Source of the DNA: Lederbergia citrisecunda
GTDB lineage: Bacteria; Bacillota; Bacilli; Bacillales; Bacillaceae_C
Length of the DNA: 64,000 nt
Assembly (NCBI RefSeq): GCF_018343695.1
Contig: NZ_JAGYPJ010000001.1
Span: 4,407,641-4,471,640 of the forward strand
Direction: 5' to 3'
Below, piece after piece: positions 8,631 to 16,309 of the stretch (within the stretch, counting starts at the first letter, position 1; each line of letters starts with the position of its first letter). A program made the position numbers and the translations under genes. A model generated the notes under the pieces. The model ran no database searches, was not told the DNA's origin, and saw only the letters and a program-made list of their open reading frames with translations.

Positions 8631-9393
8631 CCCAAGCATAAAGGCATTGGCGGTCATTATTCTTGTGTTATGTCTTTCATTTGTATTTGATCCTGTGACG
8701 CCATTCATATTATGGATCTTTATTTTGACCGTTACTTTTATTTTTGGAAGGGTAAACCTGAAAAGATGGTTGCTCTTTTTTCTCCCTTTCTTTATATTGG
8801 CATTCGGTTATATATGGACAACAGCTGTATTTTTCCATCCCCCTGCGGAAATAAAGCCAGTCTCTTTAATTACGTTGAGAACTGTCGTCATCACAGACTA
8901 TGGTCTATACACCGGATTGGCCCTTGGATTGCGGGTATTGTGCTTTTCTTGTTTGTCTCTTCTTTTCATTATGACAACCGATCCGATTAAATTTATTTTA
9001 AGTCTTGTCCAGCAATGTAAAATGCCCCCAAAACTGGCTTATGGTATCCTTGCAGGCTATCATTTTTTGCCTCTTTTAAATGATGAATTAAAAATTATCC
9101 GTCATGCTCACAAAGTTAGAGGTGTCAATCGTATGCAAGGGGTGCGTGGAAAACTAGCTGCAAAGATAAAATGCATGATTCCTTTACTTGCGAGCGCAAT
9201 CCGGAAGGCAGAACGCGCAGCGATTGCTATGGAATCAAAAGGATTTACCGGGTCACGCAATCGGACATTTTTTCACAAAATGACAGTTTGCCATCACGAT
9301 TGGATATTCTTGTGTATAATGGTTGGCTTATTTTTTGTCAGCTTGTTCATTTCCGTCTTGCTTGGAACGTTTCGGGGAATTGGTGTTATATAA
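8611..9393 (+). CDS. ykoC: ECF transporter transmembrane (T) component YkoC
   Basis: Integral membrane protein of 260 residues with about five to six helices, the T-component linking YkoE to the YkoD ATPase. The EcfT coupling region is visible: AHKVRGVNRM and, near residues 195-215, IRKAERAAIAMESKGFTG (the A-R-G-like helices that contact the ATPase). TTG 8611 is preferred because GGAG lies 8 bases upstream; GTG 8602 in the same frame overlaps that ribosome site. It overlaps ykoD by about 20 bases and is the last gene of the operon. Confidence 0.93.
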   Translation: MQLQSINPSIKALAVIILVLCLSFVFDPVTPFILWIFILTVTFIFGRVNLKRWLLFFLPFFILAFGYIWTTAVFFHPPAEIKPVSLITLRTVVITDYGLYTGLALGLRVLCFSCLSLLFIMTTDPIKFILSLVQQCKMPPKLAYGILAGYHFLPLLNDELKIIRHAHKVRGVNRMQGVRGKLAAKIKCMIPLLASAIRKAERAAIAMESKGFTGSRNRTFFHKMTVCHHDWIFLCIMVGLFFVSLFISVLLGTFRGIGVI

Positions 9394-9434
9394 AAAAAGA
9401 AAATATTTTACGACCGATATTCTTTATAAACAGT

Positions 9435-9474
9435 AAGCGCCATGTTTATTCTCATGTAAATGGGGCTTCTTTTT
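9435..9474 (+). terminator. Probable terminator after ykoFEDC
   Basis: AAGCGCCATGTTTA can pair imperfectly with TAAATGGGGCTT across a short loop and is followed by CTTTTTA. The stem has two bulges, so the call is moderate, but the position 40 bases past the ykoC stop fits. Confidence 0.55.
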
Positions 9475-9630
9475 ATGAAAAACTTAGATATAAAGAATTT
9501 GCAATCGTCTTGAAACATATGAATTTTGAAGTAGATATATAGAGGTTAAGCTCCGGATAAATTTTAAAAAGCTGTGTTTTTTTTAAAAATATTTTATCGT
9601 ATTAATTGAAGTCTAAATGGAGGGATCGGT

Positions 9631-10119
9631 ATGCAAACTTTTTTTCGTTATAATTGGCAGGTCAGAGAAGATTGGTATCGTTGGTGTGAAGAAGTAGCTG
9701 AAGAAGAACTGCTTCTGAACAGGACAGGTGGAGTAGGGGGAATTTTGGAAACGCTTTTCCACATTGTTGATGTTGAATGGAGTTGGATCCGAGTTCTTCA
9801 AGGAAAATCTGATTTTCAGGAGGATTTTGAGGAGTACAAAAGCTTAAAAAGAGTACGGGAGCTTGAGGCAAAATTTAAAGCAGAAGTTGAAGAATTTGTT
9901 CTAAATTGGAATGAGAGCATGGAGAATAATCTATTTCAAGATACAATGCCAGATGGACGAGTTGTCACTGACACATGGGGTGAGGTAATGAGACATGTGA
10001 TTGCTCATGAAATTCACCATATTGGCCAATTGTCCATTTGGGCAAGAGAATTAGGGAAAAAACCCGTATCCGCCAACCTGATTGGGAGAGGTCTTGCACC
10101 AATTCCACAAAAAAAGTAA
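9631..10119 (+). CDS. DinB-fold protein (putative metal-dependent hydrolase or thiol transferase)
   Basis: Soluble four-helix-bundle protein of 162 residues of the DinB/YfiT-like superfamily. The metal-ligand histidines are in LFHIVDVEWSW (about residue 43) and in HVIAHEIHHIGQLSIWAR (about 127-135), the usual H...HxxxH pattern. Bacilli carry many paralogues; known members include bacillithiol transferases, but most have no known substrate. Start ATG 9631 follows GGAGGG. It lies alone between two terminators, so it is probably monocistronic. Confidence 0.88.
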   Translation: MQTFFRYNWQVREDWYRWCEEVAEEELLLNRTGGVGGILETLFHIVDVEWSWIRVLQGKSDFQEDFEEYKSLKRVRELEAKFKAEVEEFVLNWNESMENNLFQDTMPDGRVVTDTWGEVMRHVIAHEIHHIGQLSIWARELGKKPVSANLIGRGLAPIPQKK

Positions 10120-10142
10120 AGTTTTATCGAAAATAATTAAAT

Positions 10143-10167
10143 GAAGGGGGCCAACTGCCCTTTTTTT
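10143..10167 (+). terminator. Terminator after DinB-fold gene
   Basis: GAAGGGGGC and GCCC plus wobble pairs form a short stem around CAACT, followed by TTTTTTT. It lies 24 bases after the stop codon. Confidence 0.75.
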
Positions 10168-10343
10168 ATTTATATCAAAAGTAATATATTTTTTGTTAAA
10201 AACTTCACGTTCTCAGGGTTGTTGGAAAACTAGGAAATACCAAGGGTGGGGGCCTTTTAGTAATCAACTATCAAAGTAGAGAATAATAATTCCTATTGCC
10301 ACATTGTTTTTATAGGTGTATATTCTTTTGTGAGGATATTAAT

Positions 10344-10360
10344 TTACATGTGTAAAGACA
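10344..10360. promoter_or_regulatory. Candidate NiaR-type operator upstream of niaP
   Basis: TTACATGTGTAAAGACA contains TTACA and TGTAA arms two bases apart and lies 15 bases before the niaP start. NiaP genes in Bacilli are commonly repressed by the niacin-responsive NiaR. I do not remember the NiaR consensus exactly, so the identity of the binding protein is a guess based on gene function. Confidence 0.3.
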
Positions 10361-10374
10361 GAGGGGTATGAACA

Positions 10375-11589
10375 ATGGGAAAGTTAATAAAATCTCATTC
10401 TACTATTTCACGTAATAAATTGCTTGGGATTGCCGGTCTTGGGTGGGCATTTGATGCAATGGATGTCGGAATCCTATCATTTGTTATTGCTGCACTTGCG
10501 GTAGAATGGAATTTGACGCCTGGGCAAATGGGCTGGATTGGCAGCATCAATTCAATCGGAATGGTAGTAGGTGCGTTTGTATTTGGATTGACTGCTGATA
10601 GGATAGGACGTAAAAATGTCTTCATGCTAACGTTGGTCTTATTTTCGCTCGCAAGTGGATTGTCTGCATTAACAACGACATTGACAGCATTTATGATCTT
10701 GCGTTTCTTCGTCGGGGCTGGGCTTGGAGGAGAACTTCCAGTTGCATCGACGTTAGTTTCTGAAAGTGTTGAAGCAAAGGAGCGCGGACGTGTTGTTGTT
10801 CTTTTAGAAAGTTTCTGGGCTGTGGGCTGGCTAGTTGCTGCTCTTATCTCGTATTTCGTCATCCCTTCATACGGCTGGAGGATCGCACTCATTTTAACAG
10901 CTTTGCCAGCATTTTATGCCATTTATTTGCGCTTAAAGCTACCTGATTCACCGCAGTTTTCAGCAAAGAAAGAAATGGCCCAATCGATTGGACAAAACAT
11001 CCGTAATGTATGGTCCAAAAAATATGTAAAAGCTACTATTATGTTATGGATTGTTTGGTTTATGGTTGTATTTTCGTATTACGGCATGTTTCTTTGGCTG
11101 CCAAGTGTAATGGTTATGAAAGGTTTCAGTCTCATTAAGAGTTTTGAATATGTTCTCATTATGACCATTGCACAGCTACCAGGCTACTTTACAGCTGCTT
11201 GGTTTATAGAAAGATTGGGGCGGAAATTTGTACTAGCCACGTATATGCTTGGTACTGCTATCAGCGCCATTATCTTTGGGAATGCTGACACAACCGTGAT
11301 GCTCCTCATCTCAGGAATTCTTCTGTCATTCTTTAATTTAGGGGCATGGGGCGCATTGTATGCATATACACCAGAGCAATATCCGACAATTATCCGCGCA
11401 ACTGGAACAGGAATGGCTGCGGCTGCCGGTCGTGTTGGTGGTGTATTAGGTCCACTTTTAGTTGGTTCCCTTGTGGCAGCAAAATATGACATCGGGTACG
11501 TTTTTGGGATTTTCTGTATCGCCATTGTCATTGGTGTACTTGCGGTATTGTTCCTAGGAAAAGAAACGAAACAAATTGAATTAGAATAG
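10375..11589 (+). CDS. niaP: Niacin transporter NiaP (MFS)
   Basis: Major facilitator with 12 predicted helices, 404 residues, in the cytoplasmic membrane. It matches the recalled sequence of B. subtilis NiaP (YceI) closely along its length: GLGWAFDAMDVGILSFVIAA at the start, the MFS signature GLTADRIGRKNVF, GLGGELPVASTLVSE, LLESFWAVGWLVAALISYF, SYYGMFLWLPSVM and LGAWGALYAYTPEQYP. NiaP imports nicotinic acid (and possibly nicotinamide) for NAD salvage. It is a single gene bounded by terminators. The start ATG follows GAGGGGTATGAACA. The MFS assignment is certain; niacin as substrate rests on this family resemblance. Confidence 0.93.
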   Translation: MGKLIKSHSTISRNKLLGIAGLGWAFDAMDVGILSFVIAALAVEWNLTPGQMGWIGSINSIGMVVGAFVFGLTADRIGRKNVFMLTLVLFSLASGLSALTTTLTAFMILRFFVGAGLGGELPVASTLVSESVEAKERGRVVVLLESFWAVGWLVAALISYFVIPSYGWRIALILTALPAFYAIYLRLKLPDSPQFSAKKEMAQSIGQNIRNVWSKKYVKATIMLWIVWFMVVFSYYGMFLWLPSVMVMKGFSLIKSFEYVLIMTIAQLPGYFTAAWFIERLGRKFVLATYMLGTAISAIIFGNADTTVMLLISGILLSFFNLGAWGALYAYTPEQYPTIIRATGTGMAAAAGRVGGVLGPLLVGSLVAAKYDIGYVFGIFCIAIVIGVLAVLFLGKETKQIELE

Positions 11590-11616
11590 TTTTTGGTACT
11601 TGGTACGGTTCATTTG

Positions 11617-11649
11617 AAAAAGCCTAAAGCTCATAACTTTAGGCTTTTT
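11617..11649. terminator. Bidirectional terminator between niaP and VOC gene
   Basis: AAAAAGCCTAAAG pairs perfectly with CTTTAGGCTTTTT around a 7-base loop. It has A-tract and T-tract ends, so it can serve niaP on the plus strand and the converging VOC gene on the minus strand. Confidence 0.9.
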
Positions 11650-11733
11650 GCAGTTTATCCCGCCTGCAGGATTTTGTTTTGGTTTCCCACAAGTATGTTT
11701 TAAAAAGGCAGTAAAGATGGAATATGTACTTGT

Positions 11734-12240
11734 TTATTCGGTTCTAGCCTTTATGGCGCCCCACTCTTTCGGATCTACATCTGCGATAGTTTGGGAAAAT
11801 GTCCAACGATGTCCGCCAAGATCCTCAACCGTATATTGTCTTTCTCCAAACATACAATCTTTAGGTTTTCGTAGAATCCGCGCACCGCGACTGTGAGCAT
11901 TTTTATAATGTTTATTCACGTCTTTGACATTTACGAGAATCTCGTGCTTAACTTCTTTCGATCGTGGGGACAGAAACTCAGCATCATCGGGTGAGTCGAA
12001 TTCTTGACCTGAACGACTATCGCTCAGCATGATGGCGCCATCCCCGATGGTAAGTTGGGCATGGTGTTTTCCCGCCCGCAAACGTTCTGTGAATCCAAAA
12101 GTGCGGCAGAGCCATTCTATCGCGTCAGCCACATCATCATAGATGAGTACAGGAATGACTGTGCATGATTGCAAAGAACGGTTTGCCATTGCTGGTCTGA
12201 ACATTTCTTTATCTTCCGTATGTCTGCTTATTTCGTCCAT
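11734..12240 (-). CDS. VOC superfamily protein (glyoxalase/bleomycin-resistance fold)
   Basis: Soluble 168-residue protein with the two beta-alpha-beta-beta-beta modules of the VOC fold. The N-terminal module has TVIPVLIYDDVADAIEWLCRTFGF and AQLTIGDGAIMLSD; the C-terminal module has VKDVNKHYKNAHSRGARIL and YTVEDLGGHRWTFSQ. The GGHRWTF ending is typical of PhnB-like or glyoxalase-like proteins. Substrate and metal are not predictable. ATG 12240 is chosen because AAGGAG lies 8 bases upstream; the in-frame TTG at 12246 would leave only 2 bases. It converges with niaP. Confidence 0.85.
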   Translation of the reverse strand: MDEISRHTEDKEMFRPAMANRSLQSCTVIPVLIYDDVADAIEWLCRTFGFTERLRAGKHHAQLTIGDGAIMLSDSRSGQEFDSPDDAEFLSPRSKEVKHEILVNVKDVNKHYKNAHSRGARILRKPKDCMFGERQYTVEDLGGHRWTFSQTIADVDPKEWGAIKARTE

Positions 12241-12759
12241 ACTCAATTCTCCTTATTTTTAACAATTCTTCTTGAAAAAGGATCATTTCCTACATAATAT
12301 TGATTTTATCATAAACTAAGTGAATTTTCGAAAAAGACCAAAATATTCTAATGAAAAATAACAGGGTGATTCAGCTAGCGGATGCTCTTTAACAACAATG
12401 CACCAAATACAGTCAGTCAGCAGTTTATTGATCTTCTTATTGCCAGTCCTTGATAGGAGAGAATACCATCCAAGGCATGGGACTATAAGCTCGCTCAGGG
12501 CACCACCAGGATATGTACGATATGAGGCTAGAGGGCAATGAAAAAATGCATTCAAGGAAAATCCATTTTTTCATCTTTAGTGATATTGAAAATCCAATTC
12601 TTCAAATAATTAGGTGCCATGCACTCAAACATCTCACATGTGATTCAGAATTGAACGGGGCGCCTTGCACAATTCCCACTTGAAATCCCAACTATTGTAC
12701 CCCCTACATACAACCAGGCATAGGATATTACAATCAATACAGTTAGGGGTGAAAACGGA
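12241..12759. other. Intergenic region without a supported gene; candidate sporulation promoter
   Basis: About 520 bases between the divergent VOC and coiled-coil genes. A minus-strand open stretch (12316-12555) has no ribosome site and no recognisable family, and the plus strand shows stops in all frames. CATAGGATA at 12719-12727 fits the -10 pattern of mother-cell sigma factors (CATANNNTA), with ACC 17 bases upstream, and could drive the coiled-coil gene. No other element was identified. Confidence 0.35.
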
Positions 12760-13506
12760 ATGGGGTTATTTATTAACAATAATGACCATCCTGAAGTTTT
12801 TAAGAATAAGAAAAAAATCAATACGTCTAATCAAAAGATTTTTACAATAGACTACTTGTCGGAATTGATCGTGCAGCAAAGAGAAGCGAATGAAGTATTA
12901 ACTCATTCCTTTCTCGATTTAAAAATTTTATACGAACAGCAGGAAAAAACACATTTAGAACAGTGGGCTGAAGTTGGAAATCATTTGGATGAATTGCGGG
13001 ATATTCATTTAAAGCACGAAAAGTTCGAAGGAGAAGTGATTGAATGGCTTTCGAAACTGAATGATGAAAGTGCTAAAGAGAAAGAAGAAGAACTTGCTTT
13101 AAAACAAGCATGGCTTGAACAAATGACAAAATTAAATGAAACGAATTCCGAAATCGTTTACCGCTTGAAAAAGTCCGAGTCAGCCAATGAACAACTGACG
13201 TTAAAGTTGAAGGAACAGATGGATTTACAAAAGCAGATGAAAGAAGAAATTACTGAGCAAAAAGAGATACAGGAACAAGTATCTAGCAGATTGGACAATC
13301 AAGAGGCATTAACGGAGAAAATATTAAGAGAAGTTAATCATCTTCGCTCAGTGCTATTCGAACGTGCTAGCTTTTTAGCTGAGAAAATTGAAAACGGATT
13401 TAAGCTGACGTCCGCTTATGTGTATAAGTTAATGAATGGAAATGACCAATCATTAACATTGTTGATGAAACCCGAAAAAAAAGAATCCAATAAACAAGAA
13501 AGGTGA
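12760..13506 (+). CDS. Coiled-coil protein of unknown function
   Basis: Hydrophilic protein of 248 residues, not recognised as a named family. Residues about 50-200 are strongly helical and charged with heptad-like spacing (for example KLKEQMDLQKQMKEEITEQK), so it should form a long coiled coil. The C-terminal part (HLRSVLFERASFLAEKIENG, then AYVYKLMNGNDQSLTLLMKP) looks like a conserved tail. There is no signal peptide or membrane helix. The start ATG follows TTAGGGGTGAAAACGGA. A sigma-E/K-like -10 (CATAGGATA) sits about 35 bases upstream, hinting at sporulation-stage expression, possibly as a spore-coat component; this is inference only. A tight hairpin terminator overlaps its stop codon. 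Confidence 0.7.
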   Translation: MGLFINNNDHPEVFKNKKKINTSNQKIFTIDYLSELIVQQREANEVLTHSFLDLKILYEQQEKTHLEQWAEVGNHLDELRDIHLKHEKFEGEVIEWLSKLNDESAKEKEEELALKQAWLEQMTKLNETNSEIVYRLKKSESANEQLTLKLKEQMDLQKQMKEEITEQKEIQEQVSSRLDNQEALTEKILREVNHLRSVLFERASFLAEKIENGFKLTSAYVYKLMNGNDQSLTLLMKPEKKESNKQER

Positions 13507-13530
13507 TGCGTAATTCCAGCATCACCTGTT
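13502..13530. terminator. Terminator overlapping stop of coiled-coil gene
   Basis: GGTGATGC pairs with GCATCACC around a 9-base loop and is followed by TGTTTGTT. It lies between two convergent genes. Confidence 0.8.
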
Positions 13531-13582
13531 TGTTATGGTCGAGCGTAAGCAACCTTCGAATACGAGGCTTAGTACATCTATA

Positions 13583-13738
13583 TTATTTTAAAATATCTTT
13601 ATTGGAAAGGGGCAACGAAATCACTTTTCCGCCGATTTGGACATGAATATTATCTTTGAAAATAGCTTTCACGATTCCTTTTAAGGAGATGGATGAATTA
13701 ACAGTTATCGTTTGTTTATCCAGATTTTCTGCCGTCAT
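13583..13738 (-). CDS. Small 51-residue protein, unknown function
   Basis: Short frame MTAENLDKQTITVNSS...ending KDILK, convergent with the coiled-coil gene. AAGGAAGG lies about 11 bases before the ATG, and the composition (alternating hydrophobic residues in ITVNSSISLKGIVKAIF and IHVQIGGKVISLPL) suggests a small beta-barrel or SH3-like fold. There is no membrane helix and no recognised family. The coherent amphipathic pattern and ribosome site support a real gene; the long spacing lowers confidence. Confidence 0.55.
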   Translation of the reverse strand: MTAENLDKQTITVNSSISLKGIVKAIFKDNIHVQIGGKVISLPLSNKDILK

Positions 13739-14332
13739 ACCATTTCACGCCTTCCTTATTATCTTTGTAATAGTTACAAGCAAAAATCTTATAAAAAGCT
13801 TATGACTTTCGTGGGAAAAACATAAAGATTTTTAATTATTATAACATGAAACACAATGTAAGTTTCCAAATTTGCTTAAAAATTTCATATTAAAATTTGG
13901 AAAGGCTTTGCTCTTTTTGTTTTACCATCGTAACTATGAACTTAGCACAAGTATAGACAAAAATATAAACAAGAATACATAAAAATGGAAATGTTTGATT
14001 GCATTTATTGATGAAAAATGAATGTTTAAATATTGTTATTGGTGGTATACAACAGGAAAAACAATGATAACAGAGGATATGGCAGTAATATTATTAAAAA
14101 GTCTATGTAACATGGTGAGAGATTACTCAATGAAGGCATACACGTTTATTCATGTAGTAAACCCATTTGTAATGATGGCAAAATCCACGTACCATTATTT
14201 ATAGGCGTTTATCTACTCCAGAGTTCAAACCATTCTCTTTAGATTCTTCCTACCTCAATCTGTTATATTCTACTCTAACAAACAGCCTGCTTACATGTTG
14301 AACAAAATAAGAAAAAAGGAGTTTTATTTGCT
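13739..14332. other. AT-rich intergenic region upstream of the betaine transporter
   Basis: About 590 bases with no supported gene. A 60-codon open stretch at 14022-14204 has no ribosome site and an unnatural composition, so it is not called. The region probably carries promoters for the small minus-strand gene and for the opuA-type operon, but no confident -35/-10 pair was assigned. Confidence 0.4.
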
Positions 14333-15328
14333 ATGCGTAAATTTTATTTGATCGTGTTTACTAGTATGCTACTTCTACTTACTGCATGCAGTAGTGGAGC
14401 AAGTAAAGATAGCATAAAAGTAATAAAGTTTGCCGATGCGGGTTGGGATAGTATTCGTATTCATAATAGCATTGCGCAATTTATTATCGAAGAAGGATAT
14501 GGGTACGACACGGATGTTACTGTTGGAACAACAGCCGCAACACTGCAAGCGTTAGAACAAGGTGATATTAACGTTTATATGGAATTATGGACAGATAATA
14601 TTAAGGAAGTTTATGAAAAAGCAATTGAAAAAGGTAGCATCATTAAAGCTGCAACCAATTTTAATGACAATGCCCAAGGTTTATACGTTCCTACGTATGT
14701 AATTGAAGGAGATAAAAAACGAGGAATTGAACCAGTTGCTCCAGATTTAAAAACCGTAGAAGACTTAGCAAAATATCCCGAGCTTTTTAAAGATCCAGAA
14801 GATCCAAGTAAGGGGCGGATTATTGGAGCACCTTCAAGCTGGGTAGTTAGTGAACATTTGGAGACGAAAATAAAAACATACGGATTAGATGAATCATACA
14901 ATTACTTGGCTCCAGGATCAGATTCGGCTATTGTTGCGTCATTAGCAGGGGCATATAAAAAAGGTGAACCTTGGGTTGGATATTACTGGTCGCCTACATG
15001 GGTAACTGCAGGATACGACTTAACACTCTTAGAAGATCATCCGTATGATGAAGCAGTGTGGGAGGAAAATAAAGGGACAGAATTCCCACCAAACGATGTG
15101 GTTGTTGCCGTTCATAAAGATTTTCCTACACAAGCAAAGGATGTGTATGAATTTCTAAAAAATTATAAAACGAGTAACGAATTAACTGAGGAAGCACTCA
15201 ATTTTATGGAAGAAAATGAAGCAGAAGCAGATGAAGCAGCAAAGTGGTGGATGAAAGAGCATGAAGATATTTGGACCGGATGGGTGCCAGAAGATGTGGC
15301 CGAGAAGGTGAAGAAAGCGTTGAATTAA
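14333..15328 (+). CDS. Glycine betaine/proline-betaine ABC transporter substrate-binding lipoprotein
   Basis: Extracellular lipoprotein of 331 residues, type OpuAC/ProX. The signal peptide ends in the lipobox LLTAC with lipidated Cys19. The ligand-binding family features are present: KFADAGWDSIRIHN, TVGTTAATLQALEQGDINVYMELWTDN, GSDSAIVASLAGAYKKGEPWVGYYWSPTW, and tryptophans able to form the aromatic cage for a quaternary ammonium. The C-terminal TGWVPEDVAEKVKKAL is typical. It precedes a permease and an ATPase in the order SBP-permease-ATPase, the reverse of classical opuA. The start ATG follows AAAAAGGAG. The role is osmoprotectant uptake; exact substrate preference (betaine, proline betaine, choline) cannot be read from sequence. 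Confidence 0.92.
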   Translation: MRKFYLIVFTSMLLLLTACSSGASKDSIKVIKFADAGWDSIRIHNSIAQFIIEEGYGYDTDVTVGTTAATLQALEQGDINVYMELWTDNIKEVYEKAIEKGSIIKAATNFNDNAQGLYVPTYVIEGDKKRGIEPVAPDLKTVEDLAKYPELFKDPEDPSKGRIIGAPSSWVVSEHLETKIKTYGLDESYNYLAPGSDSAIVASLAGAYKKGEPWVGYYWSPTWVTAGYDLTLLEDHPYDEAVWEENKGTEFPPNDVVVAVHKDFPTQAKDVYEFLKNYKTSNELTEEALNFMEENEAEADEAAKWWMKEHEDIWTGWVPEDVAEKVKKALN

Positions 15329-15350
15329 TACATTCGTAGTTTGGGAGGAT

Positions 15351-15381
15351 AGAACTGCATGAGCTTGCAGTTCTCCTCTTT
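15351..15381 (+). terminator. Hairpin between binding-protein and permease genes
   Basis: AGAACTGCA pairs perfectly with TGCAGTTCT around TGAGCT, followed by CCTCTTTTT. Its position inside an operon suggests partial termination or 3' stabilisation of the binding-protein message, giving more binding protein than permease. Confidence 0.75.
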
Positions 15382-15445
15382 TTAAAGGCTGCATTTTAAA
15401 TTTTAATAGGAAAGGTGTTGGAGTGGCTGTTTTTTACAGCCCGAA

Positions 15446-16309
15446 ATGATGAGTGAATTTCCTGATATACGCATACCAATTGGTCAAGGCGTAGAAAAGT
15501 TTATAGATTTTTTAGCTGAACATTTTGAAGCGTTTTTTGATTTTATTTTTGCGATAGCATCAAGCTCGATTAAAGGACTTGAGACAGCTTTACTAGCATT
15601 ACCATGGTGGGTTTTCATTATTATCATTTTTTTACTTGGATGGTATTTTACAAATGTATATGGCGGATTACTATTCTCATTTTTTATGTTTTTAGTTGGC
15701 ACGTTTAATTTATGGCCGGAAATGATGACTACGATAGCGATCATATTAATCTCCGTTTTACTCTCTCTAATCATCGGAATCCCACTTGGAATTATCATGG
15801 CATTTAATAAAGTACTATCGACAGCCATGCGTCCAATATTGGATGCGATGCAGACGATGCCAAGTTTTGTATATTTAATACCTGTTATCTTCTTTTTCCC
15901 ACTTGGAAATGTTCCGGCCGTGATTGCGACGGTTATTTATGCCCTGCCACCAGTTAGTCGATTAACGGAGCTCGGCATTCGAAATGTGAACAAGGAAGTC
16001 ATAGAATCTGCACAGTCATTTGGATCGTCAACGATGCAGATGTTAGTAAAAGTTCAGCTTCCTCAAGCATTGCCAACGATGATGGCCGGAATTAACCAAA
16101 CGACTATGATGGCACTGGCAATGGCAGTCGTCGGTTCAATGGTTGGAGCACAGGGACTTGGTGAACGAGTGTTATATGCAATAAATCGTATTGATATTGC
16201 TTTAGGTTTTGAGGCGGGAATCAGTATCGTATTCCTAGCGATCATCATTGACCGTATTACCGGGGGAATTGCTGAACGTCTTCAGAAGCATAGGAGGGAA
16301 GACAAATGA
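15446..16309 (+). CDS. Glycine betaine ABC transporter permease (OpuAB/ProW type)
   Basis: Integral membrane permease of 287 residues with about seven helices. After an N-terminal amphipathic segment it shows the ProW-type core IPLGIIMAFNKVLSTAMRPILDAMQTMPSFVYLIP and the EAA loop ELGIRNVNKEVIESAQSFGSS, then a GINQTTMMALAMAVVGSMVGAQGLG segment typical of betaine permeases. Two ATGs are adjacent (15446, 15449). The only ribosome-like GGAG is at about 15419 and a GGCTG/CAGCC hairpin (15425-15441) lies between it and the start, which may bring them together. It overlaps the ATPase gene by four bases (ATGA). Confidence 0.92.
   Translation: MMSEFPDIRIPIGQGVEKFIDFLAEHFEAFFDFIFAIASSSIKGLETALLALPWWVFIIIIFLLGWYFTNVYGGLLFSFFMFLVGTFNLWPEMMTTIAIILISVLLSLIIGIPLGIIMAFNKVLSTAMRPILDAMQTMPSFVYLIPVIFFFPLGNVPAVIATVIYALPPVSRLTELGIRNVNKEVIESAQSFGSSTMQMLVKVQLPQALPTMMAGINQTTMMALAMAVVGSMVGAQGLGERVLYAINRIDIALGFEAGISIVFLAIIIDRITGGIAERLQKHRREDK

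Noticed and set aside
10395-10892. Long minus-strand open frame opposite niaP
   Set aside because: It lies wholly inside a confidently assigned transporter gene, has no ribosome site and a composition (Pro, Thr, Asn-rich) typical of the reverse complement of a membrane protein gene.
12316-12555. Minus-strand open stretch that might be a decayed transposase or reverse-transcriptase remnant
   Set aside because: No family motif could be recognised in any frame and no terminal inverted repeats were found, so it is left as unexplained intergenic DNA.
14022-14204. Sixty-codon open stretch upstream of the betaine-binding protein gene
   Set aside because: No ribosome site, odd composition, no recognisable motif, and located in AT-rich intergenic DNA.
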